A stretch of 64,000 nt of DNA from assembly GCA_049840395.1 (NCBI GenBank), contig JASGLD010000006.1, positions 1 through 64,000 of the forward strand, in the 5' to 3' direction. Below are positions 10,679 to 19,099 of this stretch, one piece after another. The notes beneath the pieces are model-generated. The model had not been told where the DNA came from. It was given only the letters and a program-made list of their open reading frames with translations, and ran no database searches. This DNA comes from CAILZL01 sp049840395 (GTDB lineage: Bacteria; Pseudomonadota; Gammaproteobacteria; Steroidobacterales; Steroidobacteraceae). A program made the position numbers and the translations under genes. Each line of letters starts with the position of its first letter. The stretch's first letter is position 1.

Positions 10679-13600
10679 TTATGTGTAACGCAAATCCAAG
10701 GTGAACGGGAAGTCTACATTGGCCGCTACCGGCGCCACCGACACCTTGCCCGGCGTATGGCCGATGCGGAAGAAGCGCGCCAGACGCCGGCTCTCCGCCT
10801 CGAACGAATTCACCGGGAATACCGCGTAGTTGCGACCGCCGGGATGCGCCACATGGTACTGGCAGCCGCCCAGGGACCGTCCGGCCCAGGTATCGATGAG
10901 GTCGAAGGTAAGCGGCGAATGCACGCCGATGCCCGGATGCAGGGCCGAGGCCGGCTGCCAGGCGCGATAACGGACGCCAGCTACATACTCGCCCACTGTG
11001 CCGGTGGGCCGCAGTGGCATAGCATGGCCGTTGCAAGCCATCACATAGCGATCGGGCGCCAGGCCGCTGACTTTGACCTGCATGCGCTCCACCGAAGAGT
11101 CCACATAGCGCACCGTGCCGCCGACCATGCCCTCCTCGCCCATTACATGCCAGGGCTCGAGCGCATGGCGCAATTCGACATTGATGCCGCGTGTGGCGTA
11201 GTCGCCATACTTGGGGAAACGGAATTCGAAATGCGGTGCGAACCAGGAAGCATCGAAGGCATAACCGGTGTCATTCATTTCCGTCATCACATCGTTGAAG
11301 TCCTGCTCAACGAAGTACGGCAGCATGAAACGATCATGCAGCTCGGTACCCCAACGCGCCAGGCGTGTGGGTTCGTACGGCTGCTTCCAGAAACGACTCA
11401 ACAGCGACCGAATCAACAATTGCTGCGCCAGGCTCATACGTGCATGCGGCGGCATTTCAAAGGCCCGCATTTCCACCAAGCCTAAACGTCCGGTGGGTCC
11501 ATCGGGCGAATACAGCTTGTCGATGCAGAATTCGGCGCGATGCGTATTACCGGTGACATTGATCAACAGATTGCGCAGCGTGCGATCCACCAACCACGGC
11601 GGTGTTTCCACGCCCTGCTTCGGCAATTGCTTGAACGCCAATTCCAATTCGTACAGCGAATCGTTGCGCGCTTCATCGACGCGCGGCGCTTGTGACGTCG
11701 GTCCGATGAATAGACCCGAAAACAGATACGACAGCGAGGGATGGTTGTGCCAGTAACCGATCAGGCTGCGCAACAAGTCGGGTCGACGCAGGAAGGGCGA
11801 ATCGTTGGGTGTCGCACCGCCGAGTGTGAAGTGATTACCGCCACCCGTGCCGGTATGCCGACCATCGAGCATGAACTTCTCGGTGGTCAAACGCGACAGA
11901 TGTGCGGCTTCATACAAATGTTCGGTGCGCTCCACCATGTCATCCCAACTATCGGCGGGATGCACGTTCACTTCGATCACACCCGGATCGGGTGTGACAC
12001 GGTAGCTCTGCAGACGCTGATCCTTGGGTGGTTCATAGCCTTCGAGAATGACGGGACTGCCGAGGCTTTCCGCAGTGGCTTCCACCGCAGCCACCAACTC
12101 CAGATAGTTTTCCAGGTACTGGGTGGGCGGCATGAAGATGTACAACACGCCATCGCGCGGTTCGGCGCTCATGGCCGTGCGTGTGATCCACGCCGCCGAT
12201 TCCGACAAGGCGGGACGACGTGCAGTGGCTTCCTTTTGCCAGGCAGCGTTGGCATCGAGAGCAAGCGACTCTTCTTCGGCCGCCTCATTCGGTATGCCAC
12301 GTAGCTGCTGACGAATGCCGGCATAAGTGGGCAACGGTGCCTGCTGCACCAGCGGATCGACCGGATGCAGATAGGGATAGTCGCCCTTGGTCACCCAGGG
12401 CTGCGAATCCAGTGGCAATCGATAACCCAGTGCTGAATCGCCGGGCACGAGATAGCAACGCTCGGCACGCAGGAACCAGGGACCGCTCTGCCACTCTGTG
12501 TTGGCCACATCGCGCGCGATCGGTAACACATGCCCGACGGCCTTATCCAAGCCATAGTCGAACACCTTCATCAGGCGTGCGCGTTCCAGCGGATCTTCCA
12601 GACGCGAATCGAAGGGATCGACGTTACCCGGTAAGCGTCGTTCGCGCCACAGGTAGTAGAACACGTCTTCGTAAGCTGGAAACACATGCGTACCGGCCAG
12701 TCCCAACCGTCGCGCCACTTCAATGAGAAAGCGCTTCGCCTTGAGTTCATCGACACCGTAGTTACGACGCTCATCCGCATACCACTGCGCATCGCGCCAT
12801 AACGGTTCGCCATCCTTGCGCCAGAAACAATTCAACGACCAGCGCGGCAATTGCTCGCCCGGATACCACTTGCCCTGGCCGAAGTGCATCAAGCCCTGCG
12901 GCGCGTACTTGGCGCGCATGCGATGGAATAGATCCGCTGCCAGCTTGCGCTTGGTGGGACCCAATGCCGCAGTATTCCACTCTGCGCCATCCGGATCGTC
13001 TGCCGAAACGAAAGTAGGTTCGCCGCCCATGGTCAGACGCATATCGGCCGCTTTGATCTCGGCATTGATGGCGTGACCCAGCTGTTCAATATCCTGCCAC
13101 TGCGCTTCGGTATAAGGCTTGGTCACGCGCGGCGCTTCCCAGATGCGCTGCACTTCCATGCGATGTTCGAACTCGACTTCGCACTTGTCGATGGCGCCAC
13201 TCACCGGCGCGGCGGACGACGGCTCGGGACTGCAGGCCAATGGAATATGGCCTTCGCCAGCCAACAAGCCTGAGGTGGGATCGAAACCGATCCAGCCTGC
13301 GCCCGGCAAGTACACCTCGCACCAGGCATGTAGATCGGTGAAGTCTTTCTCAGGTCCCGATGGGCCATCCAGAGACTTCACATCGGCAGTCAGCTGGATC
13401 AGATAGCCCGACACGAAGCGTGCGGCGAAACCGAGGTGCCGCAGCAAATTCACCAGCAAGGCTGCCGAGTCGCGGCAGGAACCGGACTTCTTGGTCAGCG
13501 TTTCCTCAGGACTTTGTACGCCCGGTTCGAGACGAATCAGGTAACTCACATCCTCGGCCAGCTTGCGATTCAAGCCCACCAGGAAGTCGATGGTGCGTTG

Positions 13601-14014
13601 TGGAGTGCGTTCTACCTGAGCGAGATATTCGGCCACCAGCGGTGTTGCCGGTGGCTTGACGAAGTACGACACCAATTCGCGACGCTCTTCATCCTGGTAC
13701 TTGAAGGGGAAGTTCTCGGCATGCGGCGCCAGGAAGAAATCGAAGGGATTAAGCACTGCCATTTCGGCAACCAGATCCACCTCGATACGGAAGTGATCGG
13801 TCTTGTCCGGGAAGGTCAATCGGGCCAGATAGTTGGATTGCGCGTCCTGCTGCCAGTTGATGAAGTGCTCCTTGGGACTGATGCGCAGCGAGTACGACAG
13901 AATTCGGGTACGACAATGCGGCGCCGGTCGCAGGCGTATGACCTGCGGACCCAAGTTAATGAGTTTGTCGTAGCGGTAATCCGTTACATGATTCAAGGCG
14001 ACATGAATGGACAC
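10679..14014 (-). CDS. Transglutaminase-DUF2126 putative amidoligase fusion
   Basis: An 1111-residue protein. Residues 1-110 are a transglutaminase N-terminal beta domain and about 140-260 the core with Cys180 (SGSCRDSA), His229 (DLHAWCEVYL) and Asp245 (GFDPTSG). From about residue 310 to the end is DUF2126, classed as a putative amidoligase (LTMGGEPTFVSADDPDGAEW, GKWYPGEQLPRW, GGGNHFTLGG). The start is a GTG at 14014 with an AGAGGAG ribosome site. It is the first gene of the operon with ATP-grasp/alpha-E and a second transglutaminase. Such operons were described in comparative-genomic work on amidoligases as likely makers of peptide-like tags or metabolites. The product is unknown. Confidence 0.9.
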   Translation of the reverse strand: MSIHVALNHVTDYRYDKLINLGPQVIRLRPAPHCRTRILSYSLRISPKEHFINWQQDAQSNYLARLTFPDKTDHFRIEVDLVAEMAVLNPFDFFLAPHAENFPFKYQDEERRELVSYFVKPPATPLVAEYLAQVERTPQRTIDFLVGLNRKLAEDVSYLIRLEPGVQSPEETLTKKSGSCRDSAALLVNLLRHLGFAARFVSGYLIQLTADVKSLDGPSGPEKDFTDLHAWCEVYLPGAGWIGFDPTSGLLAGEGHIPLACSPEPSSAAPVSGAIDKCEVEFEHRMEVQRIWEAPRVTKPYTEAQWQDIEQLGHAINAEIKAADMRLTMGGEPTFVSADDPDGAEWNTAALGPTKRKLAADLFHRMRAKYAPQGLMHFGQGKWYPGEQLPRWSLNCFWRKDGEPLWRDAQWYADERRNYGVDELKAKRFLIEVARRLGLAGTHVFPAYEDVFYYLWRERRLPGNVDPFDSRLEDPLERARLMKVFDYGLDKAVGHVLPIARDVANTEWQSGPWFLRAERCYLVPGDSALGYRLPLDSQPWVTKGDYPYLHPVDPLVQQAPLPTYAGIRQQLRGIPNEAAEEESLALDANAAWQKEATARRPALSESAAWITRTAMSAEPRDGVLYIFMPPTQYLENYLELVAAVEATAESLGSPVILEGYEPPKDQRLQSYRVTPDPGVIEVNVHPADSWDDMVERTEHLYEAAHLSRLTTEKFMLDGRHTGTGGGNHFTLGGATPNDSPFLRRPDLLRSLIGYWHNHPSLSYLFSGLFIGPTSQAPRVDEARNDSLYELELAFKQLPKQGVETPPWLVDRTLRNLLINVTGNTHRAEFCIDKLYSPDGPTGRLGLVEMRAFEMPPHARMSLAQQLLIRSLLSRFWKQPYEPTRLARWGTELHDRFMLPYFVEQDFNDVMTEMNDTGYAFDASWFAPHFEFRFPKYGDYATRGINVELRHALEPWHVMGEEGMVGGTVRYVDSSVERMQVKVSGLAPDRYVMACNGHAMPLRPTGTVGEYVAGVRYRAWQPASALHPGIGVHSPLTFDLIDTWAGRSLGGCQYHVAHPGGRNYAVFPVNSFEAESRRLARFFRIGHTPGKVSVAPVAANVDFPFTLDLRYT

Positions 14015-14319
14015 GGGACTCCTCTGGCGATGCGTCAGCCCATCATTAATTAACTGGCAATATCTAGCTGGCGATAACTAGCCGGCCGATCTGTTCTGCA
14101 CAATGCAAGAGGCGCTCCAGTCAGGCAAGTAGCGGCTTGTGGCTCGCCGGGTGCACTGCCCGGGTGCGCAATTTTTTCGGCCGTGCACCAGCTGTGTTCA
14201 ACGGTGTGGATTTATGGCCTTGCAGGCTGCCATTGTTCATTGTCGGCCGACGTGTGTGCGCTCAAGAAATTTAAAAATGGGGATTAACGCGTCTACTAAA
14301 GTGAGGTGCCATATTCATT
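14015..14319. other. Intergenic region upstream of the amidoligase operon
   Basis: About 305 bp with no convincing gene. It contains imperfect direct repeats around AACTGGCAATATCTAGCTGG / CGATAACTAGCCGG near 14050-14085 and an AT-rich stretch (TTAATTAA at 14045-14052) that could belong to the operon promoter. No clear -35/-10 pair was found. Confidence 0.4.
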
Positions 14320-14429
14320 GCCCCCACCCCAACCCTCCCCCGTCGAACAAGGGAGGGAGAAGATAACGAATGGCGCCGCGTATGGATCGTTCCCCTCCCT
14401 CGCTTGCGGGGGAGGGTTAGGGTGGGGGC
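14320..14429. repeat. MITE-like palindromic element (short form)
   Basis: The ends, GCCCCCACCCCAACCCTCCC... and ...GGGAGGGTTAGGGTGGGGGC, are inverted over 22 bp with one mismatch. Inside are further matching parts, TCGAACAAGGGAGGGA and TCCCCTCCCTCGCTTGCG. It is about 110 bp and encodes nothing. It shares its ends with the elements at 62277 (about 147 bp) and 18154, and lies between the stop of the NAD(P)-binding protein gene and the upstream region of the amidoligase operon. Confidence 0.75.
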
Positions 14430-14455
14430 CAATCAACCTTGCAATCAATCAAATA

Positions 14456-15193
14456 CTAGTAACCCACCGTAAATCGCTTGCCGATCTGCTGCGGCTTCTC
14501 CACCTCATCGATAATCGCCACGGCAAAATCTTCAATCGAAATCTTGCTCTCGCCGTTGGCATCCTTAAGCAGTTGATCACCGCCGATGCGGAACTTGCCC
14601 GTACGTTGGCCGGGACGAATCTCCATGGAGGGACTGACGAAAGTCCACTTCACATCTTTAAGCGTGCGGAAATAATCCAACACCTGAGTGTGACCGACAC
14701 GCGAGCCGCCGGAACCCGGTGTCACGACCGGATCGGTATCGAGCAGACGCTTGCCAGGTGCAACTTCCAAGCTGCTGGCGCCGCCAATCCAGATAAGACG
14801 CGGCGCCTTTGGGCCGACATTGCTCATAGCCGTGATGGCCGACTTGGCGGCATTCATGAAGAACTCGGTTTCGCGACTATTGATGACACTGATGAACACA
14901 TCTTTGCCGGCAATTTTCTTGGTGACATCGGCGGTATCGAGTAGATCGCCCTTTTCCATCGTCATTTTGCCGGTCGAATCTTTTTGTTCCTTGGCAGAGC
15001 GCGCCACCACCGTAACGGTGTGACCACGGTTCAATGCTTCCGTCGTAATGCGAGAACCAAAATTGCCGGTACCGCCATAAATAATGATGTTCGCAGCCAG
15101 CGCCGGACCGGCACCCATGCCGAGCAAAATTAGGCCCGCTGCGCAGCGCCGCATACCGCCGGCCACAGTGGCGAATACCTTTGAATTCTTCAT
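14456..15193 (-). CDS. Exported NAD(P)-binding NmrA/SDR-type protein
   Basis: A 245-residue atypical short-chain-dehydrogenase/NmrA-like protein. After the start (ATG at 15193, ribosome site GGGGGAGC) comes an apparent signal peptide of about 33 residues with an Arg-Arg pair (GGMRRCAAGLILLG, then GPALA). The mature chain begins at once with the first Rossmann strand and loop NIIIYGGTGNFGSR, followed by the second strand TVTVVARS. Family members are normally cytoplasmic and bind NAD(P)H. A signal peptide joined directly to the cofactor strand suggests export, perhaps through Tat with cofactor bound. Longer in-frame starts exist up to 15319 but lack the strong ribosome site. The substrate is unknown. 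It diverges from the exported-protein gene at 15528. Confidence 0.75.
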   Translation of the reverse strand: MKNSKVFATVAGGMRRCAAGLILLGMGAGPALAANIIIYGGTGNFGSRITTEALNRGHTVTVVARSAKEQKDSTGKMTMEKGDLLDTADVTKKIAGKDVFISVINSRETEFFMNAAKSAITAMSNVGPKAPRLIWIGGASSLEVAPGKRLLDTDPVVTPGSGGSRVGHTQVLDYFRTLKDVKWTFVSPSMEIRPGQRTGKFRIGGDQLLKDANGESKISIEDFAVAIIDEVEKPQQIGKRFTVGY

Positions 15194-15527
15194 GATGCTC
15201 CCCCGCAATGTTGCGTCGAAAATTGTACCGGCCGTACTGACTGGCGGTATCCGATTGAAGATACCCCAGCTGTCGACAAGTTCATACCATGGCAACTCTC
15301 TCATTCGCGCTTGAGGCACAAATAAGTGGTCTTTTTGGCTTTGCCAAACTTTTCAATAAAGTTTAATGATGCGACCTCACAGCACTTCCCAAGCGCTTTA
15401 GAAAGTGGCGAAATGCGTCCCTGATGGTGCACCCACGCTTTGACTGCGTAGCCTTTCGCCAAGCGGTAAAAACAATTTTGTGCCAGGCGCACCGATCGAT
15501 TGTGATTTAACTGAAGAGGGGAATCGT
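15194..15527. other. Divergent intergenic region
   Basis: A 334-bp gap between two divergent genes for exported proteins, so it must hold both promoters. It is more AT-rich than its surroundings. A minus-strand open frame (15301-15540, 79 codons, ending in IEKFGKAKKTTYLCLKRE) covers most of it. That frame overlaps the start of the rightward gene, has no ribosome site that I can see, and I do not recognise it; it could be a gene remnant. Confidence 0.35.
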
Positions 15528-16316
15528 ATGAAACTTCCAAGTCACCGGCCGCTGGTACTGGGCGTCGTGATTGCTGCAGCGCTGGGCACCGCCATGACCT
15601 GCATGGCTGCCGCGCAGACCAAGACCGCTACTACTGCCGGTAAGTATGCCGCGCTGGACAAGTTGCCCGACTGGACTGGCTTCTGGGCCACCGACAATGA
15701 GTCTTTCGGCAAGATCCGTCAGACCACCGACTCGCCCGACCCCAACAATGCCAACGTCGCCAAGCTCAAGCAGAAGTATTGGGACTATCGCATGGTCAAC
15801 AAGGTGCAGAACAAGGGCGTGGATGGCAAGGGTGCTTATAACAACGCCATGGAGTGCATTCCCGACGGCATGCCCAGCCTGATGAGCCTGCCCATCGAGT
15901 ACGAATTCGTGATGGCGCCCAACATGGTCATCATCCACTCGTCCAATGGTTCGATCCGCCGCATCTATACCGACGGCCGCAAACCCAACGATGATGTACC
16001 GGCAAGCTTCAACGGCTACTCAATCGGCAAGTGGGAAGGCGATACGCTGGTGGTGGAAACCACGCACATCCTCAACAAGTCGGAGATGTTCGTTGGCCTG
16101 CGCCTGGAAGGTGATACTCGTGTGACAGAACGCATGAAGCTGTTGAACAAGGACAAGTTCCAGATTGAAACCGTGGTGTACAACGACACCATGCTCAATG
16201 AGCCGTTCAAGTATTCGCGCACCTATCAGCGCATTCAAGAAATGTACGAAGCACTGTGTCTGGAAAACAATCGCGACGATAACGCGACGATCGATCTGAC
16301 GCCGCCGCCGCTGTAA
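15528..16316 (+). CDS. Exported protein of the GKWEGDTLV family, copy 1
   Basis: A 262-residue protein with a signal peptide (about residues 1-30, ending CMAAAQT). The ATG at 15528 has a strong AGAGGGG ribosome site; the longer frame from 15480 has none. The mature part shows the motif series WTGFW, CIPDGMP, GSIRRIYTDGR and SIGKWEGDTLVVETT. The same series occurs in the two minus-strand genes at 18350 and 19100, so these are paralogues. I know the pattern only as an uncharacterised exported family common near TonB receptors; no catalytic role is known to me. A strong terminator follows. Confidence 0.8.
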   Translation: MKLPSHRPLVLGVVIAAALGTAMTCMAAAQTKTATTAGKYAALDKLPDWTGFWATDNESFGKIRQTTDSPDPNNANVAKLKQKYWDYRMVNKVQNKGVDGKGAYNNAMECIPDGMPSLMSLPIEYEFVMAPNMVIIHSSNGSIRRIYTDGRKPNDDVPASFNGYSIGKWEGDTLVVETTHILNKSEMFVGLRLEGDTRVTERMKLLNKDKFQIETVVYNDTMLNEPFKYSRTYQRIQEMYEALCLENNRDDNATIDLTPPPL

Positions 16317-16328
16317 TTTCTCGCAGCC

Positions 16329-16358
16329 ATAGCCGTGCCTCATACGAGGCACGGCTAT
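16329..16358 (+). terminator. Terminator hairpin after the 15528 gene
   Basis: ATAGCCGTGCCTC-ATAC-GAGGCACGGCTAT is a perfect 13-bp stem with a 4-base loop starting 12 bp after the stop codon. It is followed by TCACACTCTT rather than a pure T-run. Confidence 0.75.
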
Positions 16359-16784
16359 TCACACTCTTACTTAAATCTCTCTACGGCTTAACGCCCAAAA
16401 ATTCGGTTAGCTACGCCTGCCGGAGCGAGCCTTAATCAAGAGGTTCCAATACGAGCTCTGCCGGCCCGCTGCGCACGACGACAATCAAGCGCGAACCGTG
16501 ACAAGGAAATCTTAACCTTGTCGACGCCACCTCAACACGCAAAACAATTCCTATGCGTACCCGCAGGTGAACATGGAATCATGTCTGCCCGTTTCGCTGC
16601 GATAGGCGCCGACTTATCTCGTCTTCCATGACAACCTTGCTTGGCATTCCTACGCCGAACTCCAGCACCCAGAGAATTGCGTTTTGTCCTACATGACATT
16701 CAGATCAGTTGTGATGATGAGTGTTACTAACCAAGCGAAAATAGTGATTGCAGAGTTGGCTCCGCGTCGGCGGCAGGAGGAATC
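16359..16784. other. Intergenic region without a recognised gene
   Basis: About 425 bp. A small dyad GACAAGG-N8-CCTTGTC lies near 16500-16521. An open frame from 16684 crosses into the DUF2934 gene in another frame and is judged spurious. The promoter of the DUF2934 gene should lie here; no strong consensus was found. Confidence 0.4.
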
Positions 16785-17132
16785 GTGGATATACCAAGCC
16801 ATGATAAAGCGATCCGAGAACTGGCCTATTCAATATGGGAAGAACGCGGCCGGCAGGAAGGTCATGATCTGGAATATTGGCTGGAAGCCGAAATCAAAAT
16901 CACCGGCACGCGACTGACTCATACCTCCGGTGAACAGGCAGCAAAGAAGTTGGACGAAAGCGCCAAACAGTCGTTTCCTGCCAGCGATCCACCGGCCAGC
17001 CATCTTCCCGATGTGCCACCGAGCAATTCATCTGCGAAGTGGGCCGCCTACGCTACACAAGGTGAAAAGCAGCAAGATAAGACACCGACCGCAACCCATG
17101 AAGTAAAAGAAACAAATCGCAAGCGCCACTGA
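16785..17132 (+). CDS. Small DUF2934 protein
   Basis: A 115-residue soluble protein. Residues 5-40 (IRELAYSIWEERGRQEGHDL, then EYWLEAE) match DUF2934, a short helical module found alone or at the ends of other proteins. The rest is polar and probably disordered, with a lysine-rich end. The start is a GTG with an ideal AGGAGG 4 bases before it; the overlapping frame from 16684 lacks such a site. Function unknown; in other proteobacteria DUF2934 genes are often linked to stress responses, which is only context here. Confidence 0.8.
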   Translation: MDIPSHDKAIRELAYSIWEERGRQEGHDLEYWLEAEIKITGTRLTHTSGEQAAKKLDESAKQSFPASDPPASHLPDVPPSNSSAKWAAYATQGEKQQDKTPTATHEVKETNRKRH

Positions 17133-17397
17133 TTGGCGGTGACCGCATCTATTAATACCGCATCGACTCATTCAGAACTTATTGGCGACTTAAGGATTGT
17201 CGGCCTTTTAATTCTTCCATCCCCCACCCAGTCACCTAACAAATCCCGCCCCTAAGCGGTAACGATTCCTGACACTTATTAATTACCTCCGAAAAGAATA
17301 AGGTGCTATGGTCGCCCAGGATAGGCTGCTATGCGGCATCAAACAGAACAACGTCCAAAATTATTCGCTTTGCATTTTTCTCAGACGAGGGATACAC

Positions 17398-18093
17398 ATG
17401 AAAAACTCCATCAAGAATGTAGTTGGTTTAATTCTAGTGAGCGCAGCGATGCTGCCGCTGTCGGGCTTTGCAGCCGGCAAATTACAGGAAACCGAACTGC
17501 ACTATGTGCGCAACGATCTGGAACGCATGAATACCTGCTCCGGGTTTGCAGAGATTGCTTTGCAACGCAGCACCAATCCACTGGTGAAGGCTTTCGCACA
17601 ACGAGTTATCGATAATCACAACACCTGGGTCGCCAGCCTGAACGCTGCCATGGCGCCTTATGACGACGAGATTCACCCCAGCAAGAATGGCGGCGGCGCA
17701 GCCGCACCGGCTGCAAGCACTGGCATGGCAGCGGGCGCCGCACCTGCAGGTGGCATGGCTGCAGCTGGGGCACCTCCGGCAGGCGGCATGGCTGCTGGCG
17801 GCGCGGCCGCAACTGAAGCAACCGGTCCTGCTGTATTCGCCAAAGCTATCAAGGCCGAACTCGGCGGCTTGAGCGGCGATGCGCTGGATAAGATGTTCCT
17901 ATTGCGCGTGATTCAGTATCACGAAGATATTCAGCGCCGCACCAGCACTGAAATGCGAGTGCCTGGCGCGAACGCCGACATCCTGAAATGGATCAATGAG
18001 AATCTGCCCAAGATCGAAGCCGACACGGCAATTGCGCAACGCATCGTGCTGGGTCAGATGACTACCTTGGAGCAGTTGGCAAAAGGGCGTTGA
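17398..18093 (+). CDS. Exported DUF4142 protein with a Met/Gly/Ala-rich insert
   Basis: A 231-residue protein with signal peptide (1-26, ending SGFAA) and a DUF4142 four-helix, ferritin-like fold split in two: residues about 28-90 (YVRNDLERMNTCSGFAEIAL, FAQRVIDNHN) and 145-225 (DKMFLLRVIQYHEDIQRRT). Between the halves, residues about 97-143 are a low-complexity stretch built from GGMAA/AAG/APPAGG units with five Met. DUF4142 proteins normally have a short loop there. The ATG at 17398 has a GAGGGA ribosome site; the longer frame from 17308 does not look real. A perfect-stem terminator follows. Similar inserts occur in unrelated neighbouring exported proteins. Confidence 0.82.
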   Translation: MKNSIKNVVGLILVSAAMLPLSGFAAGKLQETELHYVRNDLERMNTCSGFAEIALQRSTNPLVKAFAQRVIDNHNTWVASLNAAMAPYDDEIHPSKNGGGAAAPAASTGMAAGAAPAGGMAAAGAPPAGGMAAGGAAATEATGPAVFAKAIKAELGGLSGDALDKMFLLRVIQYHEDIQRRTSTEMRVPGANADILKWINENLPKIEADTAIAQRIVLGQMTTLEQLAKGR

Positions 18094-18110
18094 TAGAAGT
18101 TGCTGATCAT

Positions 18111-18148
18111 GAATAAGCCCGGCATTCGGATGAATGCCGGGCTTATTC
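18111..18148 (+). terminator. Terminator after the DUF4142 gene
   Basis: A perfect 17-bp stem (GAATAAGCCCGGCATTC and its complement) with loop GGAT begins 18 bp after the stop and is followed by TTTCTAT. The base of the stem is A/T-rich as in bidirectional rho-independent terminators. Confidence 0.85.
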
Positions 18149-18153
18149 TTTCT

Positions 18154-18313
18154 ATCCCCTCCCCCGTTCGACGGGGGACGACTGCATGGATGCAGGAGGT
18201 AGAGCAACGCAGGGAGCAGTTGCCGAGGGTTAGGGTGGGGGCAACAAGCTGGCACGTATACATACCGAAGCGCCCCCATCCTGTCCTTCCCCCGTCGAAC
18301 GGGGGAAGGAACG
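18154..18313. repeat. Rearranged MITE-like palindromic element
   Basis: Contains CCCCTCCCCCGTTCGACGGG, a conserved right part (GACGACTGCATGGATGCAGG... ending AGGGTTAGGGTGGGGGC at 18242) and, after about 28 unrelated bases, an inverted left end GCGCCCCCATCC plus a second hairpin CTTCCCCCGTCGAACGGGGGAAG (in two arms) at 18285-18309. The 66-bp stretch 18177-18242 matches bases of the 62277 element with only about two differences. Confidence 0.75.
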
Positions 18314-18349
18314 TACCAACGATCTGTGTGACCGTGCGTCAGTTCGTCC

Positions 18350-19060
18350 TTACTTAAACAACTTCAAGCGTTCGACGCAGACATCTTCTTCAATCTGTCC
18401 GCCAGGCACCTTGTCGAATACCAACAACGCATCCCATGGCTTGCTGAAAGTAGCGGGATCGTTGAAGGTAATGCGCACCTCCATCTGCTTGCCGCCATTC
18501 TTCAAGCTGTAGCGTTCGGTCAACAGCATGTCTTCGCTATGCGGCATGCCCGAAGCATCCAGCAAGGTATCGCCGTGCAGGCCCTGCACTTCCGCCACCA
18601 AGGTATTGCCATCCCACTTGCCTTCCGAACCGCCGAAGTACAAAGGGATCAGCACTTTCTGCGGCTTACCTATGTGGATGTAACGCATCAAGCGATTCCA
18701 CTGATAACCGAAGAACACTTCCTTTTCGGTTTGCTGGATTTCAAAAGGAAACTCGCGTGAGTCGTACATGATGCGCGGATGCCCCATGGGCTTGCAGGTC
18801 ACCGTCGAGGCATCGTACGAGGTATCCTTTTTCTGATACTGCGCCTTACGTTGCTCGTAGAGCTGTTTGGCTTCCGGCAACAACGGCGGCTCCTTGCCAT
18901 CCGCTGTGCGCAACTGCGTAACCGCGTTGGTGATACGCCATACACCGTTAAAATCCGTCGGCAGTTTGTCGGCCGCTTCACTATTACCGGCAAACAACCC
19001 GGCAGCGATCAGCATCATCGCAGCGACAGTGACACGCCGCCCGCTCAAAATCGTATTCAT
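18350..19060 (-). CDS. Exported protein of the GKWEGDTLV family, copy 2
   Basis: A 236-residue protein with a signal peptide (residues 1-29, AGLFAGNSEAA). The mature part shows the motif order of the paralogues at 15528 and 19100: FNGVWRI, CKPMGHPRIM, LMRYIHIGKPQ and EGKWDGNTLVAEV. Copy 2 lacks the Met/Ala-rich insert of copy 3 and instead has a helical segment (KQLYEQRKAQYQKKD). It is the last of a minus-strand gene row behind the TonB receptor and starts 39 bp after copy 3. Role unknown; binding of a ligand related to the receptor's substrate is a reasonable guess. Confidence 0.78.
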   Translation of the reverse strand: MNTILSGRRVTVAAMMLIAAGLFAGNSEAADKLPTDFNGVWRITNAVTQLRTADGKEPPLLPEAKQLYEQRKAQYQKKDTSYDASTVTCKPMGHPRIMYDSREFPFEIQQTEKEVFFGYQWNRLMRYIHIGKPQKVLIPLYFGGSEGKWDGNTLVAEVQGLHGDTLLDASGMPHSEDMLLTERYSLKNGGKQMEVRITFNDPATFSKPWDALLVFDKVPGGQIEEDVCVERLKLFK

Positions 19061-19099
19061 GCAAACCTCAATGCACCAATGAATGAGCCAGTCATCAAG

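Noticed and set aside
10649..12304. Several long plus-strand frames opposite the DUF2126 gene
   Set aside because: All are shadows of a strongly conserved minus-strand gene.
16684..16917. Open frame of 77 codons before the DUF2934 gene
   Set aside because: Overlaps the DUF2934 gene in another frame; only the latter has an AGGAGG site and a known domain.
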